Source: Saccoglossus kowalevskii (lineage: Eukaryota > Hemichordata > Enteropneusta > Harrimaniidae). From it: DNA of 59,691 nt. Under the pieces are notes generated by a model. It was given only the letters and a program-made list of their open reading frames with translations, was not told the DNA's origin and made no database searches. Position numbers and translations under genes: made by a program. Every line of letters begins with the position of its first letter. Position 1 is the stretch's first letter. Location: assembly GCF_000003605.2 (NCBI RefSeq), contig NW_003144288.1, forward strand, positions 372,924 through 432,614, read 5' to 3'. Positions 33,131 to 46,300 of the stretch are shown here, one piece after another.

Positions 33131-33460
33131 CTTGTATATTCAATATTGAAAATAAAGAACATTTCTTCATGGAATGTCTTAGGTACCAAACAAAGACAAA
33201 AGTTATTTAATAATATCAATATTCCTGAAGAATTAAAAAGTGATGTCCTGTCCAGATATTAGGATTTCAAGAGAAGACATAATAATAATGAGACAAATTG
33301 GTGAATACAAAATATTTGAAATCAGAAATCACAATTTCAAATGACATTTTAATTTAGTTTTATATGTATTTTATATTATTACTAACATTTTATTGACAAC
33401 TGATGGAAACTATTTCTAAGGATGCAATAAATTCATTATTATTATTATTACTATTACTAC
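33130..33460 (+). mobile_element. 3' remnant of a non-LTR retrotransposon (LINE)
   Basis: Frame 33133-33207 reads CIFNIENKEHFFMECLRYQ and soon stops. This matches the C-x-H-x4-C zinc-knuckle-like end ((E)xEHF..EC..Y) that closes many L2/CR1-clade reverse transcriptases. The tail ends GATGCAATAAATTCATTATT with an ATT microsatellite, typical of that group. 5'-truncated and decayed. Confidence 0.55.
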
Positions 33461-35095
33461 TCGTACCGGTATGTCTTATGGTAGTGTACTGATTGTTCAG
33501 CAAGACCTATTCCAAAGCCATATGTTTAAATTTAATACGCACTGATGTTTTATGGGTAAAATTAAAAAAATCAGAATTCCTTAAATTTCTCAACTTCATA
33601 TAGGAATCAGAAATATGAGACAGCAAAATTCTATTTTGAAATTAGTATGCAGAGTAGTGTTTCTTCTTGTCATACTTAACTGTACTGTTGCCACTCTTTC
33701 GACTGATATTACAAAAGTGACTGATTCTAGGGAAATTACTGCACTCACGAGTTTTGCAAAAAATTGTGCAAAATGCCCAACTTTGTGAAGTGTTTATTTA
33801 CTCTGAAAACAGCAAACAAAGATAGTTTTAGTTATGCGAGGTCTAAACTAGAATTTCAACATCACAAAGGTGACAGTGAGTTCTCATCGTAAACTTCAAT
33901 TTAATGTAAACGACTAAAGATCTGGTGTGAATATTCATTGCGATCACTAGAAGTCACGACGGCATTTGAGGGAAATTTCCCACAAAACATGATTATTCAT
34001 CATGTGTGAGACTGAGCACTCATCTTTAAAATGATTTACCGAGTTGAGTTCACCGGGCACTAATTAGCCTGTTGAATTTAAAGGGTTGCAGAATCTGGCA
34101 TTTTTAGACACTAGTGGGCATACTTCATTTATATATTAACCAACAGAGTGCTTGTGAATATATAATTGAAGTATGCCCTCTAGCAAACACACTTTCTGTA
34201 AATTAGAATAAATCAGTCAAAGAGTTTGTCCAGTGGAAAATTTTGATTGTTGTAATTCTAGTTTATTTTGTTTAAGTTTGGTAGAGTTTGTCAAATAATG
34301 CAAATCAGACAAGAAGATAATAGAAATTAAATTTGAAGCACTATCAAGTAGGGGGCTCCCTGAGGGTGACCATCAGAAATTTGTGTGAAGAGGAGGGATT
34401 TGGAGAAAAATTGAAAAACAAATGATACAATGACAGAAAAAAAAATAATTATCAATATAGCCTGTATTTATAAATAAATAAAAACATATACCATAGTTAT
34501 CAAAAATAAACTATATTTAAAAAATTAACCTGTAATATTTCTAAAAAAAAAATAAGATTTATCCTAACATTTTTTTCATTAATAACCCTATAATTATAAA
34601 CAATAAATTCAGTATACTAGCATTCATAAAAAAAAAAATTCATCAAAAGCACCATCATCAAAAAATAAATCTAACTCAAAACTAAATGAAGAAAAAAAAT
34701 TGTTTCCATATGTAACCTCTATTAGCATATTCTATTGTTAAGATATTTCCTGGAGACAACACTGAGACAATATACCAGTACAGGTATGTCATCAACTCGG
34801 GGAGAATATAATCTATTATATATTTTAATGTTTTTAATATTGTATTGTAGACAAAACTTAGTTGAAAGGTCAAAAATGAAATCTGAAAGTTATAGTGTTC
34901 GCAAGTTGTATTGATCAAAAACTGTTGTACATTGCACGGTTTATCAAATACATTTAAGTTATTCATTGTCTTCACTAGAATAAGTCCTGTCAAGTATTGC
35001 TGTTGTAATTCTGTTTCTAGAGTCTGCTAAACTAAACCTATAAAGTATGTAATGTTCAATGTTCACTCAGAATTGCAGCGGCAACAGGAGTAGTA
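33461..35095. other. Intergenic segment with a 73-nt hairpin
   Basis: AT-rich, with A-runs at 34430-34690. No gene seen. The only structured part is the hairpin listed at 34111-34183. Confidence 0.5.
34111..34183. other. Near-perfect 27-bp hairpin (73 nt)
   Basis: Arm 34111-34137 (CTAGTGGGCATACTTCATTT...) pairs with 34157-34183 with two mismatches and a 19-nt loop. Size and shape suit a pre-miRNA or a very small foldback element. CTAG at both tips hints at the latter. Confidence 0.5.
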
Positions 35096-35301
35096 TACTG
35101 TGGAATACTTTATTTTCGCTGGAATTAATTTTCGCTGAAAAGGCTTTTTGGGCGTTTTGTATGGAATTTATTTTCACTGATTTTTGATGAGTTTAATGTG
35201 AAATATAGGAAAAAAAGTATATTCGCTGGATTTTATTTTCACTGAATCTTCCCTTCAGCGAAAATAGCAAAATTCCAAGCAAAATAAAGTATTCTACAGT
35301 A
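35096..35301. repeat. Palindromic MITE, family A (full length)
   Basis: TACTGTGGAATACTTTATTT ... AAAGTATTCTACAGTA. Almost identical in order and interior to 2762-2972, suggesting fairly recent spread of this subgroup. Confidence 0.9.
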
Positions 35302-35673
35302 TGTTAATCTATTAATTTAAAAAGAAGGGACCAAATAGATATAAACTCTTGTCTGGTGTGCATATCAAAAATAATCCTCATGGAACAATCTTCACATTGT
35401 TTTTAGTAGAGATAGACTGGTTTGGCATTTACCGTAAACGCTACCAGACTGACGCACTGTGACCCTCATTGTTTATCAGTATCTAATTTCACACTCAAAA
35501 CAAAAGATGTTGCAAAAACCCCTCATGTAGAACCCTGATTTTGTAATATAGTCTGTATTTGATTGTCAAACCGAAAATAATGCACGTTATACAGTAACTT
35601 AGGCCCAAAATGCTGAAACTTGTTCATATCTGCTTGACACTGTTCGGCTATTGGCAAAAAATTTCTGATCCAG

Positions 35674-36122
35674 TCACTGGTAGCATAGTGGTTGTCGCAT
35701 CAGACTCATGATCGGTAGACCCGAGTTCAAATCCTACCTTAGGCTGAACATCAAAGGGTCTACCCCTACCCTGGGCGAGTGTGCCACAGACTCAATGGGA
35801 AGGCCAATTCCACTGGCCGAGATTCATTCACTAACGAATGCGACTTTGGGGGAACCTTGGTTAAGATCCACAGGTGCTGGTGTTCGACCGGGCCTGGTTG
35901 ATGCTAGGATAGCGCATTAAAACATTGCCATTTGACAGAGAGATGGCCACACAGCCCTGTCATGTAGTCCCAAACAGGAAAAGACTTCTGTGGCAAAATC
36001 CACTATGTGTCAGCACTAGCACTTACGAAAAAAAAAAAAAGTCAGGAGAGACAACAGTGACATTCAATGTCCGAAACTGTCGCCTGGCACAAAAAATAAA
36101 AAAAAAAAAAAAAAAAAAAATG
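35674..36122 (+). mobile_element. tRNA-derived SINE with target-site duplication
   Basis: RNA polymerase III box A TAGCATAGTGG (35681-35691) and box B GTTCAAATC (35725-35733) match the consensuses TRGYNNARNNG and GWTCRANNC. A tRNA-unrelated body of about 350 bp follows, with a poly(A) tail at about 36099-36120. The direct repeat TCTGATCCAG flanks it exactly (35664-35673 and 36123-36132). Mobilised in trans by a LINE, from family knowledge. Confidence 0.9.
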
Positions 36123-36132
36123 TCTGATCCAG

Positions 36133-38417
36133 GTATTTTATGAATAAGAAAGCTGTTGTACACAGTTCTATCATTGTCAACGAAAATCACAATGATTCAA
36201 TTTCAACAATATAACAAATATTTCTTTAAAATACAATGCATTTCTTACTTTGTAGTAAAAAAAGATAAAATATAGTAAAATCTGGGAAATGAACAGAATA
36301 AAATTGATGATGTAATGAAAATGCATATATGTAATAGTATAAATATCAGTCTTATAAAAACGAAGGTAATCCATTTTGACATCTGTCAAACTGCATTACT
36401 GGCACCACTCTGACTTATGAGGGCGCTGTCAATACGCATCACTAAATGCACTTAGTTTTTTTATGGATGGAAAGCTAAGTCATTCTTGTGTGCAGAATAT
36501 ATTTAATTTTTAAGTAAACCATTCAATTGCTGCTGTCATCAATGTTTCAGTTTGATTGGCATTCATGGAGACATAATTTATAAGATTCCCTGTTAAAAAA
36601 AAAAAGCTGTTCAAAAATTTGTAAACTTTACAATTTTCCAAGCCTTTTCAGATTTGTCTGTCGTGTAATGAAATAGATTTGCCACAAATTGCTTAAATTT
36701 TGTGACAAATGAATTTAAAAAAAATTTCACTGTGGTCCCAGAGAGATGGTTACATTAATTTTTGCAAAATTTCGTACCAATAAAACCAAAAATGTCTATC
36801 GAAAAAAATAAAATTGTTTACAGTGTAAAATTAAAAAATTTATTAGTTATTTAATAATTAATGAAAGCAATAAATTATTACAATATTAATATAATTTTTG
36901 ATGATACATAAATTCTTTATCGTTGATCAGCATTAAACGATACGTGATGTACGTTACACTAAATCATAAAATGAATATTGATTATAAAACAGTGGAGGTG
37001 TGAGGTTCTTTTAACAAGTCTTAAATTCTCGTATAAAACATAACCCAATTTATATACTTCATTTTTATAACCAGCTGTTTCTGAAGATGTCAGACAATGT
37101 GGTTACTATTTCATGAATTTTACGATCACAGATGGTACAGGAAGATCTCTGCTTAATTAATTTGTTTCTGCAGCTGTCTCTTCACAGAGTCTTAAAACCA
37201 TATATCGCACGTATAGTAATCACAATTCATGTGTACGTTAGTCACCATACCCACTATCTCCTGTTCAGTCTCTATCTAGATAGAAACCATGAGAACTATA
37301 AAAGTGAAAAATATGATTGAACAAAGAGTCAAAAACTGCTTATATTGTGGGTGTATGTTTGGAACATAAGCAACATTTTTAATTTCACAGTTTTTTTTTT
37401 GAACAAGCCAAAATTTAAATACATGTACACACAAATGAGTTCGCCCGTTACCTTAGAAGCTTGCAAGCACTGACGTAAAAACGTTTCAAGCTCATCTGTG
37501 TAGGTGGGTGATTTTAGGCAATGTAAACGTTTGATAGCTCATTAGAGTAACAGGAATCAGAGAAATAAATTCCACAATCTTGATATCAACTCAGCAATCT
37601 GGCACAAAAAAACGCTATAAATCAAAACTCATCTATTGTGGGTTCTCATTGATTGTTATTGTTGTCGAGAGCTCTGCCTTTAAGCGTAATAAAAGTTTTA
37701 TTTCATTCTTAGTTATGATTTTAATTAGTATGATGTGAAACAGCAAAATAAAACACCTTATTAGATTACCGTGATCTGCTTGAATTTCATGAAAGAAAAA
37801 TTTTGACGAATTTCGGGAGTTGGTGAAAAATACAAAATTCTCTGAGCATTTCTACGAAATAGAGCGTCACTGACTCAAAATTTTGTCTTCCGAGATGCCG
37901 TAGAATCATAAAATTTTGAAAATTGACAACAAAAATCGAGTGGCTTACATGTGTACAAATATATCAGTAAAGATGAATAGGCTCTGCATGAGCCCTAAAG
38001 GCCACACATCCTGGTACTTTCTTTGGGTATTGTTGTCATATAACAATGATTTCAAATATATCTCAATTTCTGCTTTAACTGTTCTTGAACTTGATAACTG
38101 CATTTTGCAACGAAAAATTTTAAAATTCTGATTGACAGTGATTTTTCACCCTGAGAAAGTACCTGGATGTATGACCTTTTAAAGGTCATGCATATGGCCT
38201 ATTTCTGGAGTATGGACAACCATCCATGGGACAACAAATAAAATATTTCAATGACGTTTAGTATATGCAAATGCTGTATGTAAATTTTGTTATGTTACTG
38301 TATTTGCTCTACTAGAAGCATATGTGCTCACGTAAAAGACCGGCGTAATCACAGTGCCTCCACTGACTCTTTGAGGGACTGTGGCAGAATCTTTTGTCAA
38401 AATAAGACATGTTTAAT
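36133..38417. other. Intergenic AT-rich sequence
   Basis: No gene or repeat family recognised. One ATGACCTTTTAAAGGTCATG near-palindrome lies at about 38171-38190, a single relative of the triple repeat at 43374-43478. Confidence 0.5.
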
Positions 38418-38626
38418 TACTGTAAAACCATTTATTTTCGCTGGCATTTACTGGTAATTTCATTATTTTGATATTTTGAGCACATACACTGGGTCTTACA
38501 AAATGTAAGTTCACAAACTACTTGGCTGGTAAACAATGAGTTCTATTGTTATTTTACAAGTTTATGTCGATTTAATTTAGCGAAAATTACAAAATTAAAA
38601 ACCAGCGAATAAATGTCTGTACAGTA
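38418..38626. repeat. Palindromic MITE, family A2
   Basis: Ends TACTGTAAAACCATTTATTT and AATAAATGTCTGTACAGTA are inverted. The interior differs from family A but is shared, in reverse, with 42424-42600 (TTTAGCGAA, TTGTAAAATA, AGCCAAGT equivalents). Confidence 0.7.
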
Positions 38627-40045
38627 TTTAATATTCAGTAAATGCAATTTTGCTAAGTAGACTTCTATTGAAGATGCACTACTAAAAATAAAATAGAGCA
38701 AATACCATATAACCCCCCCCCCCCCTACTAGTAATTTACAAACATTTTGTATGAAAGAATCCTCAAAATCAATGAACGATGACTATTTCATGGCCAAGTG
38801 TAAGCAGTTGTTGACCCCACTACGTGTTCTCATCAAACTGCATTAATCGATTAGCCTTCTCTAAAGTTGGGGGCCAACAAGCTTACACATGTCTAGAATA
38901 ACTTATTTGCTTTTAGCCTTGATAAATGCAGCTATTTACTTAGGGAGGACATGCATAACATACATATACATGTATCGTTCACTAGCTCACAATAAGTGGA
39001 ATATATAGTATGGTTTCTATTATTAACTATTGTTGAGATAAATCACTTTTTTCTATTCATAGATGTTTTAATGTGGATGTTTAATAAATATCGAGTTAAA
39101 TATCCACCGCATAAGGAAATTAAAAGTCTGAAAATACTAAACTACTTTCTAGGTGTAGGTTCACGGTGTGTGAGTGCATGAAATCGTGCCAGACAAAACA
39201 ATGTTAAGTTAAGCCACTATATAGTATTTGTACCCCTCTTGGATAATACCTCTTTATTAAAATTGGTCTGCCCCTAAATCAGAGCAGTACACAACAATTT
39301 TGTTTGTAACATGATTAATTTTAGCATGATGTAAGATAATGCTATAATACAAGCTTTGAATTGATGTTTGAAAACATACGATATGTATACAGACTGCCTC
39401 TGTCTGAGCAGAATAACCTGAGAAACTTATCTTGTTTAGATATACGTTTTATAATCAGTTTGTGGTTTCATGTATGTTTTATTGTACTATCTGTTTCCCT
39501 AAAGTGTTGCCTCCTAAAAACATAATTGGCCTGTCCCTTGGGTATTTCTATTAATCCCATTAAATGCCACCAGCCACATGCCTATATACTTTCAGGGATG
39601 AACCAATGATATTTACCTTATTTTGCCAAACTCTCAGAAAAACTTAGTTTCCGTTCCGTCTTTCCTCAGCCTTCTGAAATGTAATTGATTGGTTGCATTA
39701 TGGCTCTACCCCATATCCTGTCATTTATTTGCAATGTACATCAGATATGTCCATTGCCCGCCGTGATTGATGCATCGCTTCATGAATATTTCATATCCAT
39801 CACATTCCACATCTGTAATTAAATTAAACTCAATACAAAGTGACAAATTTTTTTTTTTTTTTGTATGAATATTCCGTCACAAATGTAGCAAGCATTTTGC
39901 ATCAATATTCATGAGTTTCCTGATCATTCTTTGTTTCGATGTAAGAGATCTTATATTAGAGTCAAGGGACTTCGCAAAGAGATTACTGCATTTTACTATC
40001 GGGGCTCGCATATTGAGCTTTTGATCCAGCGCAAGATGTATTTAT
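38627..40045. other. Region upstream of the ATP7 first exons
   Basis: No coding exon seen. A C-run at about 38712-38725 and a T17 run near 39848. The last 300 bp probably include the promoter of first exon 1a; I see no clear TATA box or initiator. Confidence 0.4.
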
Positions 40046-40091
40046 AGATACTTACTCTGTAGTTGGAAATTACGTCTTCCGGCAGAGCAGC

Positions 40092-40138
40092 ATGTCTTGG
40101 AACCGGTATAGTAGAAAGGGAGTCAGCGAGAGTGAAAG
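40092..40138 (+). CDS. ATP7: ATP7 alternative first coding exon 1a
   Basis: ATG in the context CAGCATGT begins MSWNRYSRKGVSESER, where the last Arg is completed by the A at 45569. It is 47 nt and ends GAAAG|GTATTT in phase 2, in frame with 45569-46278. Read-through without splicing stops at 40284-40286. It resembles exon 1b in length, phase and sequence (MS-x-NRY-x-basic-K). Confidence 0.5.
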
Positions 40139-40300
40139 GTATTTTTCAGGATATTCCTCTGGACTGGAATTACAACTAACCTTGTTCACGCTGCATCATG
40201 GGTTGATCACGGAGTATGCATGGCTTGCTTGCGTATTAATTAATGCATGTAGTCTACCTACTACTGCACTCAAGATAACAGCATAACTCTTCTTCGCACC

Positions 40301-40347
40301 ATGTCGGTTAATCGATATGATAAGAAACGTGACAGCGTACACGTAAG
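40301..40347 (+). CDS. ATP7: ATP7 first coding exon 1b
   Basis: CACCATGT gives a good start context. It encodes [16 protein letters not shown], the Arg being split (AG plus A). Donor CGTAAG|GTAATT, phase 2. The neighbouring CAC|GTAAGG donor would leave phase 0 and break the frame. If neither 1a nor 1b is used, ATG at 45582 in exon 2 could serve as start. Confidence 0.6.
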
Positions 40348-43300
40348 GTAATTTTGTTTTTTTAATACTACCGGGGGTAATAATATTCTAAACTTAAATT
40401 TTTTTTTTTTTATAATATTTGTGGAAAAGTGTAAGTGTTGAATTATGAACACAACACCTACCTTTATCACAATAATAAACTTTGATTTGAAAGGTATTTT
40501 TAGAATACTTTGTGATCATACTGTAAAATATAGTAATATTCTTGTGCCAGGTGACAGTTCCATCCATTGAATGTTGTCTGTATGGATTATTTTATGTGCA
40601 ACTCATTTAAACTTAGTTACCTTTCAGTAAATAAATCTACTGAAATATTTTCATATGCTATAATTTTGCAGAGTTTGCAAAGATTTTCTGTAATTTGTTA
40701 TTGTTAATTTTTGACCAATCCTGATATTCTGGTCCAATTGTATGGGAACAAACTGCAATGGTAAAAAATAAGGAGTTTTGTCTATAGAGTTGAAAACAAC
40801 AATTCCAAACAAAAAATAAAATTATAGTTTTCAGTTAGGTTTAAAAAAAAAATTCTGATTTTGTTTTTCATTGACTTTATTTTGATTGATTTTTTTCTCA
40901 AAACTGCATTTTTGTGGTATGCATGGAGGTATACAAATGACATCCTTTGAGGCTGGAGACCAATCGTTTAGAATTGTTCACAAAGATGAATAGGTGAAAG
41001 CATTTGTTGACCAAATATACTCAAAGTGTTGTGTTAGCAGGACACACAACAACATTCGTTAAATAAAAAAATAAAAACCACTAATACCATGTGTATTAGT
41101 GATTGTTACTATACGTTCCAAAATCACCAATCCACATGTGTTTTAAAGAATTCACATTTATTCCTTGAATGAATAATTAGACATATGCTACAAAACAATG
41201 TTTTCATGTCATGGTAAACCATAATCTAATTTATTCATCAATATGCAATATCAAACAAATAAAAAATGACATGTTCTCATTCATATGTCTTGAAGACCAC
41301 CATACTACAAGTCTCGATTTTTAAAATTGAAAACATAAATTAAGACGAAAAATAGATATAATGGTATCTTTAACTCTTTTAAAGTCAGCGTTAGTTATCT
41401 TTCTCAGATTAAACCCACGTAACTTTTTCCATAATATGATTAAGATTTTGATTGAGATCTGATAAAAATTTGTTTTTTTAAATATTTAAAAATATTTTTA
41501 AAAAGTGGAAACAACAAATGGAAAAAATTCATTCCAACATTTTGGCTGAAGAAAAATATATGGCATCCAAAAAAAGTTAAATAGAAAAATACATCTTAGA
41601 AATACAAGACTGAAAATGTCTGCTCTAATCATTAAATGTGATTTGTATGTAGAATAGGATTGATTTCATGATTCCTGCTTATTTGTATTTCTAATATCGT
41701 CAATAATTAAGTTAATACATTAGTAATAGAATTTGAGAGCAGCATGCACAGTGAGTCCACATTCTTGTCAATTATGGATAGATTTTAAGATTAGAAATAG
41801 TTTACCCTGAAGTTGTCATTCACTTAACATCGTTGTCCTGATGAATAATTGAAAGTTCACGTATGTCTTGACTTTCTAATTTAAATTGGTCGCACTCTGA
41901 GATGGTAAAATCTTTTCTGGAGAACTGAAGCAACATCCTAGGCTAAGTTGTAGGTGATATTGGTACAGCGAAAACTGCCACAAATGAATTTTTCTCCCCA
42001 GGATACAGAGAGCATACGACCACAGTGCTTTTTTTCTACCACTACACTGCTAGTCTGACATCGCCAGTCATTAATTATCTTGACTGGCAATGTGGTTTAC
42101 ATGTATTTCCACTTTGCCATTGTTGATGTTTTTTTAATTAAATTGTAAAATCACTGAAAAATCAAAAACTTTTATGTACTGTAGAATACTTTATTTTCGC
42201 TTGGAATAAATTTTCGCTGATGGAATGATTCAGTGAAAATAAAATCCGGCTATGAACTTGGTTACTGTAAAATACTTTATTTTAGCTGGAATTAGTTTTC
42301 GCTGAAAAGACATTTCTGGTACTTTGTATGGAATTTATTTTCACTGAATGTAAAATATAGACAAAAAGGTATATTCGCTGAATCATTCCTGTCAGCAAAA
42401 ATTAATTCCAAGCGAAAATGCCTACTGTGAATGCATTAAATATTGGCTGGTCTTTAATTTCTCTAGTTTTGCTGATAAGTGAAATTCGCTAAATTAAATT
42501 CACATGATCTTGTAAAATAGAAAACATTGTTGTCCTGCCAAGTTCGTGAAATTGCTCAAAACATCAAATACCGGTAGTAAAAATAAATGGTATTACAGTA
42601 TTCTTTTCCTGCCAGAACATATTTTAAAATTTTCCTCATAATATTTTGTTGGTCATTTTGACACTTACATGTATGCACATAATTTCTCATTGTTTAAAAA
42701 TATGAAAAAAATGATATGAATTTAATTTGTGAAAAGTTGACAAAAGTTGACTTTGGCATTCGGAGAAGGTTTATTTAAAATAATTTCAATTTCAATGACA
42801 TATATGCTTGCATGTACAATCATTTCATGTACCCGACTCTCTGCAATAGGTGATTTTCCGTTCACCACGAGATTTTGCATATTGCGTGAAAGGCGCGGAC
42901 TGAACGTCTGTCATAAAGATCAAACGATTTGATTTAATTTATAATTATTTTTTTATAGCTCAATGTCATAATGGCGATTCTTGAGGGGAACATTGCGTTG
43001 AGACACCCTAACTTAATTGAAATTAACCATCATCACATGTGTACAGCGCATTATGTTTGACGAATCCCATGCGATGTTCTGAAGCCGCTACAACGCTACA
43101 ATGACCTTTGTTTGTCCTGTTTTTTCATTCAATTTCACGCATAACGCGGGAACTCAGTCAACGGAAAATGGTCTATTTTATTGACTAGGAATTAGAAATT
43201 CATAAAATAGAAAAACATTTTAAAAGCACTTTTAAGTCCTCCATTGATATTTGTTGCGCAAAATTGGGTCACTCAAGAAAGTTTAACTTGGCAAAAATTG

Positions 43301-46300
43301 ACTTATATTGGAAAATTTTGTTACTTATCCTGAAAAATATCTTTCTGTCATGCTGGCTCCCTTATAGAAAATACCAGGATGTGTGACCTTTAGAGGTCAT
43401 ACGTAATGCCAGGATGTGTGACCTTTAGAGGTCATATGTAATGCCAGGATGTGTGACCTTTAGAGGTCATACATAAGGCTTATTGAATCCTAGTTAAACT
43501 TGACTTCCAATCAAAAAATTAAGAGAAACTACTGAGTTTTGAAAAGTTTAACAAAGCCCAAACTTTCAATGAAGTCTCTCTCAGTGATTTGACATTTGAA
43601 CCAGTATTACCCCCTTTACCCCCCCATACCTTACACACATACAACAATATCTTAAGAGAACTGTACCTAAAACATCAGAAATTACACTGTTGAATTTTAT
43701 TATTATGTCCTACATTTTTATTTTTGTGTTTTCAGCTGTTATGATTTATATCTTTAAGTAGTTCACAGAATATCAATGTCCGTTCATGCAAATATACTTT
43801 AAAATGTGTCTCGTGGTACCCTTGAGTGATCTTCACTTAATCATAATTATAGTCTCTCGAGATCGATGATAAATTATTCAATGTTGTCATAATCTTTTTT
43901 AGTTCGACTGTCTGATTTTTGATAAAATAATCATTTATTTTTATTCCATCAATTCACCCACCGGTGATGACCTTATTCAAATGCTGTCAATCCACATTTA
44001 TTGATGTCTCTTTTTATTGATGAGAAATAAAAATAGTTACGCTTTTGAATATTTCTGTTTTTTTTTTTCAATATTACCCGGTACACACTTCTTCAGTTTG
44101 AAAATATCTACAACCATGTTTAACACCCTTGTCTGAATTGCATGGTTTTACAAGCTGATGTACTGAGAGGTTGTGTACTCAATCTCGGTAAAATGCACAG
44201 ATCTGATAAAAGAACACAGACATTTGCAAATTCATTAAAATGAGACTCATTTTGACCACCTTTTCACCACCAGACTTTCTCACTCTAGTTTTTACTCAAA
44301 ATTTTGGTTATTATTGTCCAAATCTTCTGAAGCAAAGTGCAGACTATAATGGGACTGTTTTGTGAACTTGTGATGAAAAATGGAAACTGGTAGTGAAAAG
44401 GTTAAAATCACCTAAATCATTTAAACATATGCACTACTAATAGAGAAAATACGTACAGTAGCTTTATATAACTTGATTCAATGACCCTATAGAGGTCTGT
44501 GCTTGATCGTCATGCATACATAGTTTTTCCTGTACCAGCTGCACATGTTGGTGTTTCACTATATTGTAAGCATCCAGGCAATGCCTTGAGCAAGAAAAAT
44601 GCACGAAAGCTTGCATGGTCTTTAAATGTGCAGACTGATGAATCAGAACTCTTTTCTTCTATCATTGTTACAACAAATCTTATAGCAGTCTGTTAAAAAA
44701 TTGAGAATTCCAATCAGGAACACATCCTCGCTGATTTATTCTCCGTAAAAGCTCAATTAATCCATGGTAGTAAAAATAATTGCTTTTCACACTGCATGGA
44801 TTATTACTTTGCTCAATTAAAATGCATGCACTTATGTACACGTGGTTTCCATGGGAATTTAAGTCATATTTTAATGATTCAGGAGAAACAAATACAATTT
44901 TGGGTTTATATTATTATTATTTTATTTCCAATTCTCTAAAAATAATATACCCCATTAACCTGGGGGAACAGGTTACAATGCAAAAGTTACAGGCGTGACT
45001 TTAATTGTCTCACTAAAATGTTGTTTATTGGAGATGTACTTTTAATAGAGAAAATATGGTAATAAGATACAGTGAGAATTATTTGATTTAGATTTTTGAA
45101 TTTTCCCGCCAAAATGTTGGTGTCGCAATTTGTGCATTTTTATGTGATTTTCATGTATTTCTTTTTCAATTCTGGACCAACTATTCATAAATTCTCATTG
45201 CCTACATGACTTGATCAAATGGGTTTTTTTTTGAAGAAGAAAAGGTTAAAATTTTGGTGTAATTAATTCTTGTACGATTTTGTTTTGTGATTACTCAAAA
45301 CAGCAGTGTTTATAATGAGACGATGTAAACAAAATTTCTCTAGCCATAAATTATTCCTGCGATAAGTTATGCACAAAAGCTTCAAACACAAACTAAAAAG
45401 TTATAATTTAAAGTTGTGATGGTAAATTGCAAATTAAAAGGATATTATTTAATCATCATTATTACTAGCTGTGCAAATTAATATACACTGCAAATTAATT
45501 TTTTAATTGATGTGTACACATAACTGTGCAATAAGTGTTTACATTATTGTAATTTTATTTCATTTCAGACAAAACTGGACGATGTTTCCCCAGTTGTTAT
45601 CGTACCGTCAGAAAAACGTGGAAGACACCGTCCACTTAGACAGGGTAGCAGACATTCGAGTATGGGGTATGAAATGCAGGTTGTGCGCCGAAACAATCAA
45701 GAGTACGTTGACAGGACAGCTTGGCGTCAAAGAAATCACCCCCTTCCTGAGTGAAAGCCAAGTACGTGTCATCTATCGTTCAGACTACACAACAGCAGAG
45801 GTTGTCAATGATGCTATAACTGGAATTGGATATGACACATCGCTTCTCGAAGACAAACCGCTCATTATGATCCCTAGTGACAACTATGCCGAAGGTCAGC
45901 CGCTTCTTGCATCTCTCGAAGACTTGTCAACATCAGAACTTGTCTCACCTAGAACATCCCTGATAATGTCATCCAAACGAAACTCAGCATTACTACAGAC
46001 TGTTTTAAGCAGAGGCATCACACCGGAACAACTGAATGCTGCCCTCACAGGCAGGAGTACACTTCCACCAGAAACGACAAACATTTTCGTGGATGGAATG
46101 AAGTGTGTGGCATGTGTGACTGCAATCGAGGGACAACTCACAAAACAAGATGGCGTCAGATCGGCTGATATCTCACTTGAGAAGAAAAGAGCGCAAATTG
46201 ACTATTTCCCAGAAAAAGTCAGCCCGGAAGAGTTACGAGAATTGATACACAACATGGGGTACGATGCTCGGGTGGAAGGTAAGTGAAAAAAACAACAAAA

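Larger units (their letters stand above)
40348..45568 (+). other. ATP7 intron 1
   Basis: 5.2 kb, no additional metal-binding exon recognised. Holds a cluster of MITEs (42178-42600), the 35-bp triple repeat (43374-43478), a family C MITE (44256-44404) and dispersed fragments sharing CTAATAGAGAAAATACG (about 44440 and 45035). Confidence 0.6.

Noticed and set aside
35674-35745. A functional tRNA gene at the SINE head
   Set aside because: Boxes A and B are present, but I could not build an acceptor stem and the sequence continues as SINE body.
35708-36143. Two + strand frames between 35.7 and 36.1 kb
   Set aside because: They lie wholly inside the SINE, whose pol III boxes, tail and target duplication explain the segment.
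40266-40272. TGCACTC as a metal-response element upstream of ATP7 exon 1b
   Set aside because: A single 7-bp match to TGCRCNC is expected often by chance and no cluster is present.
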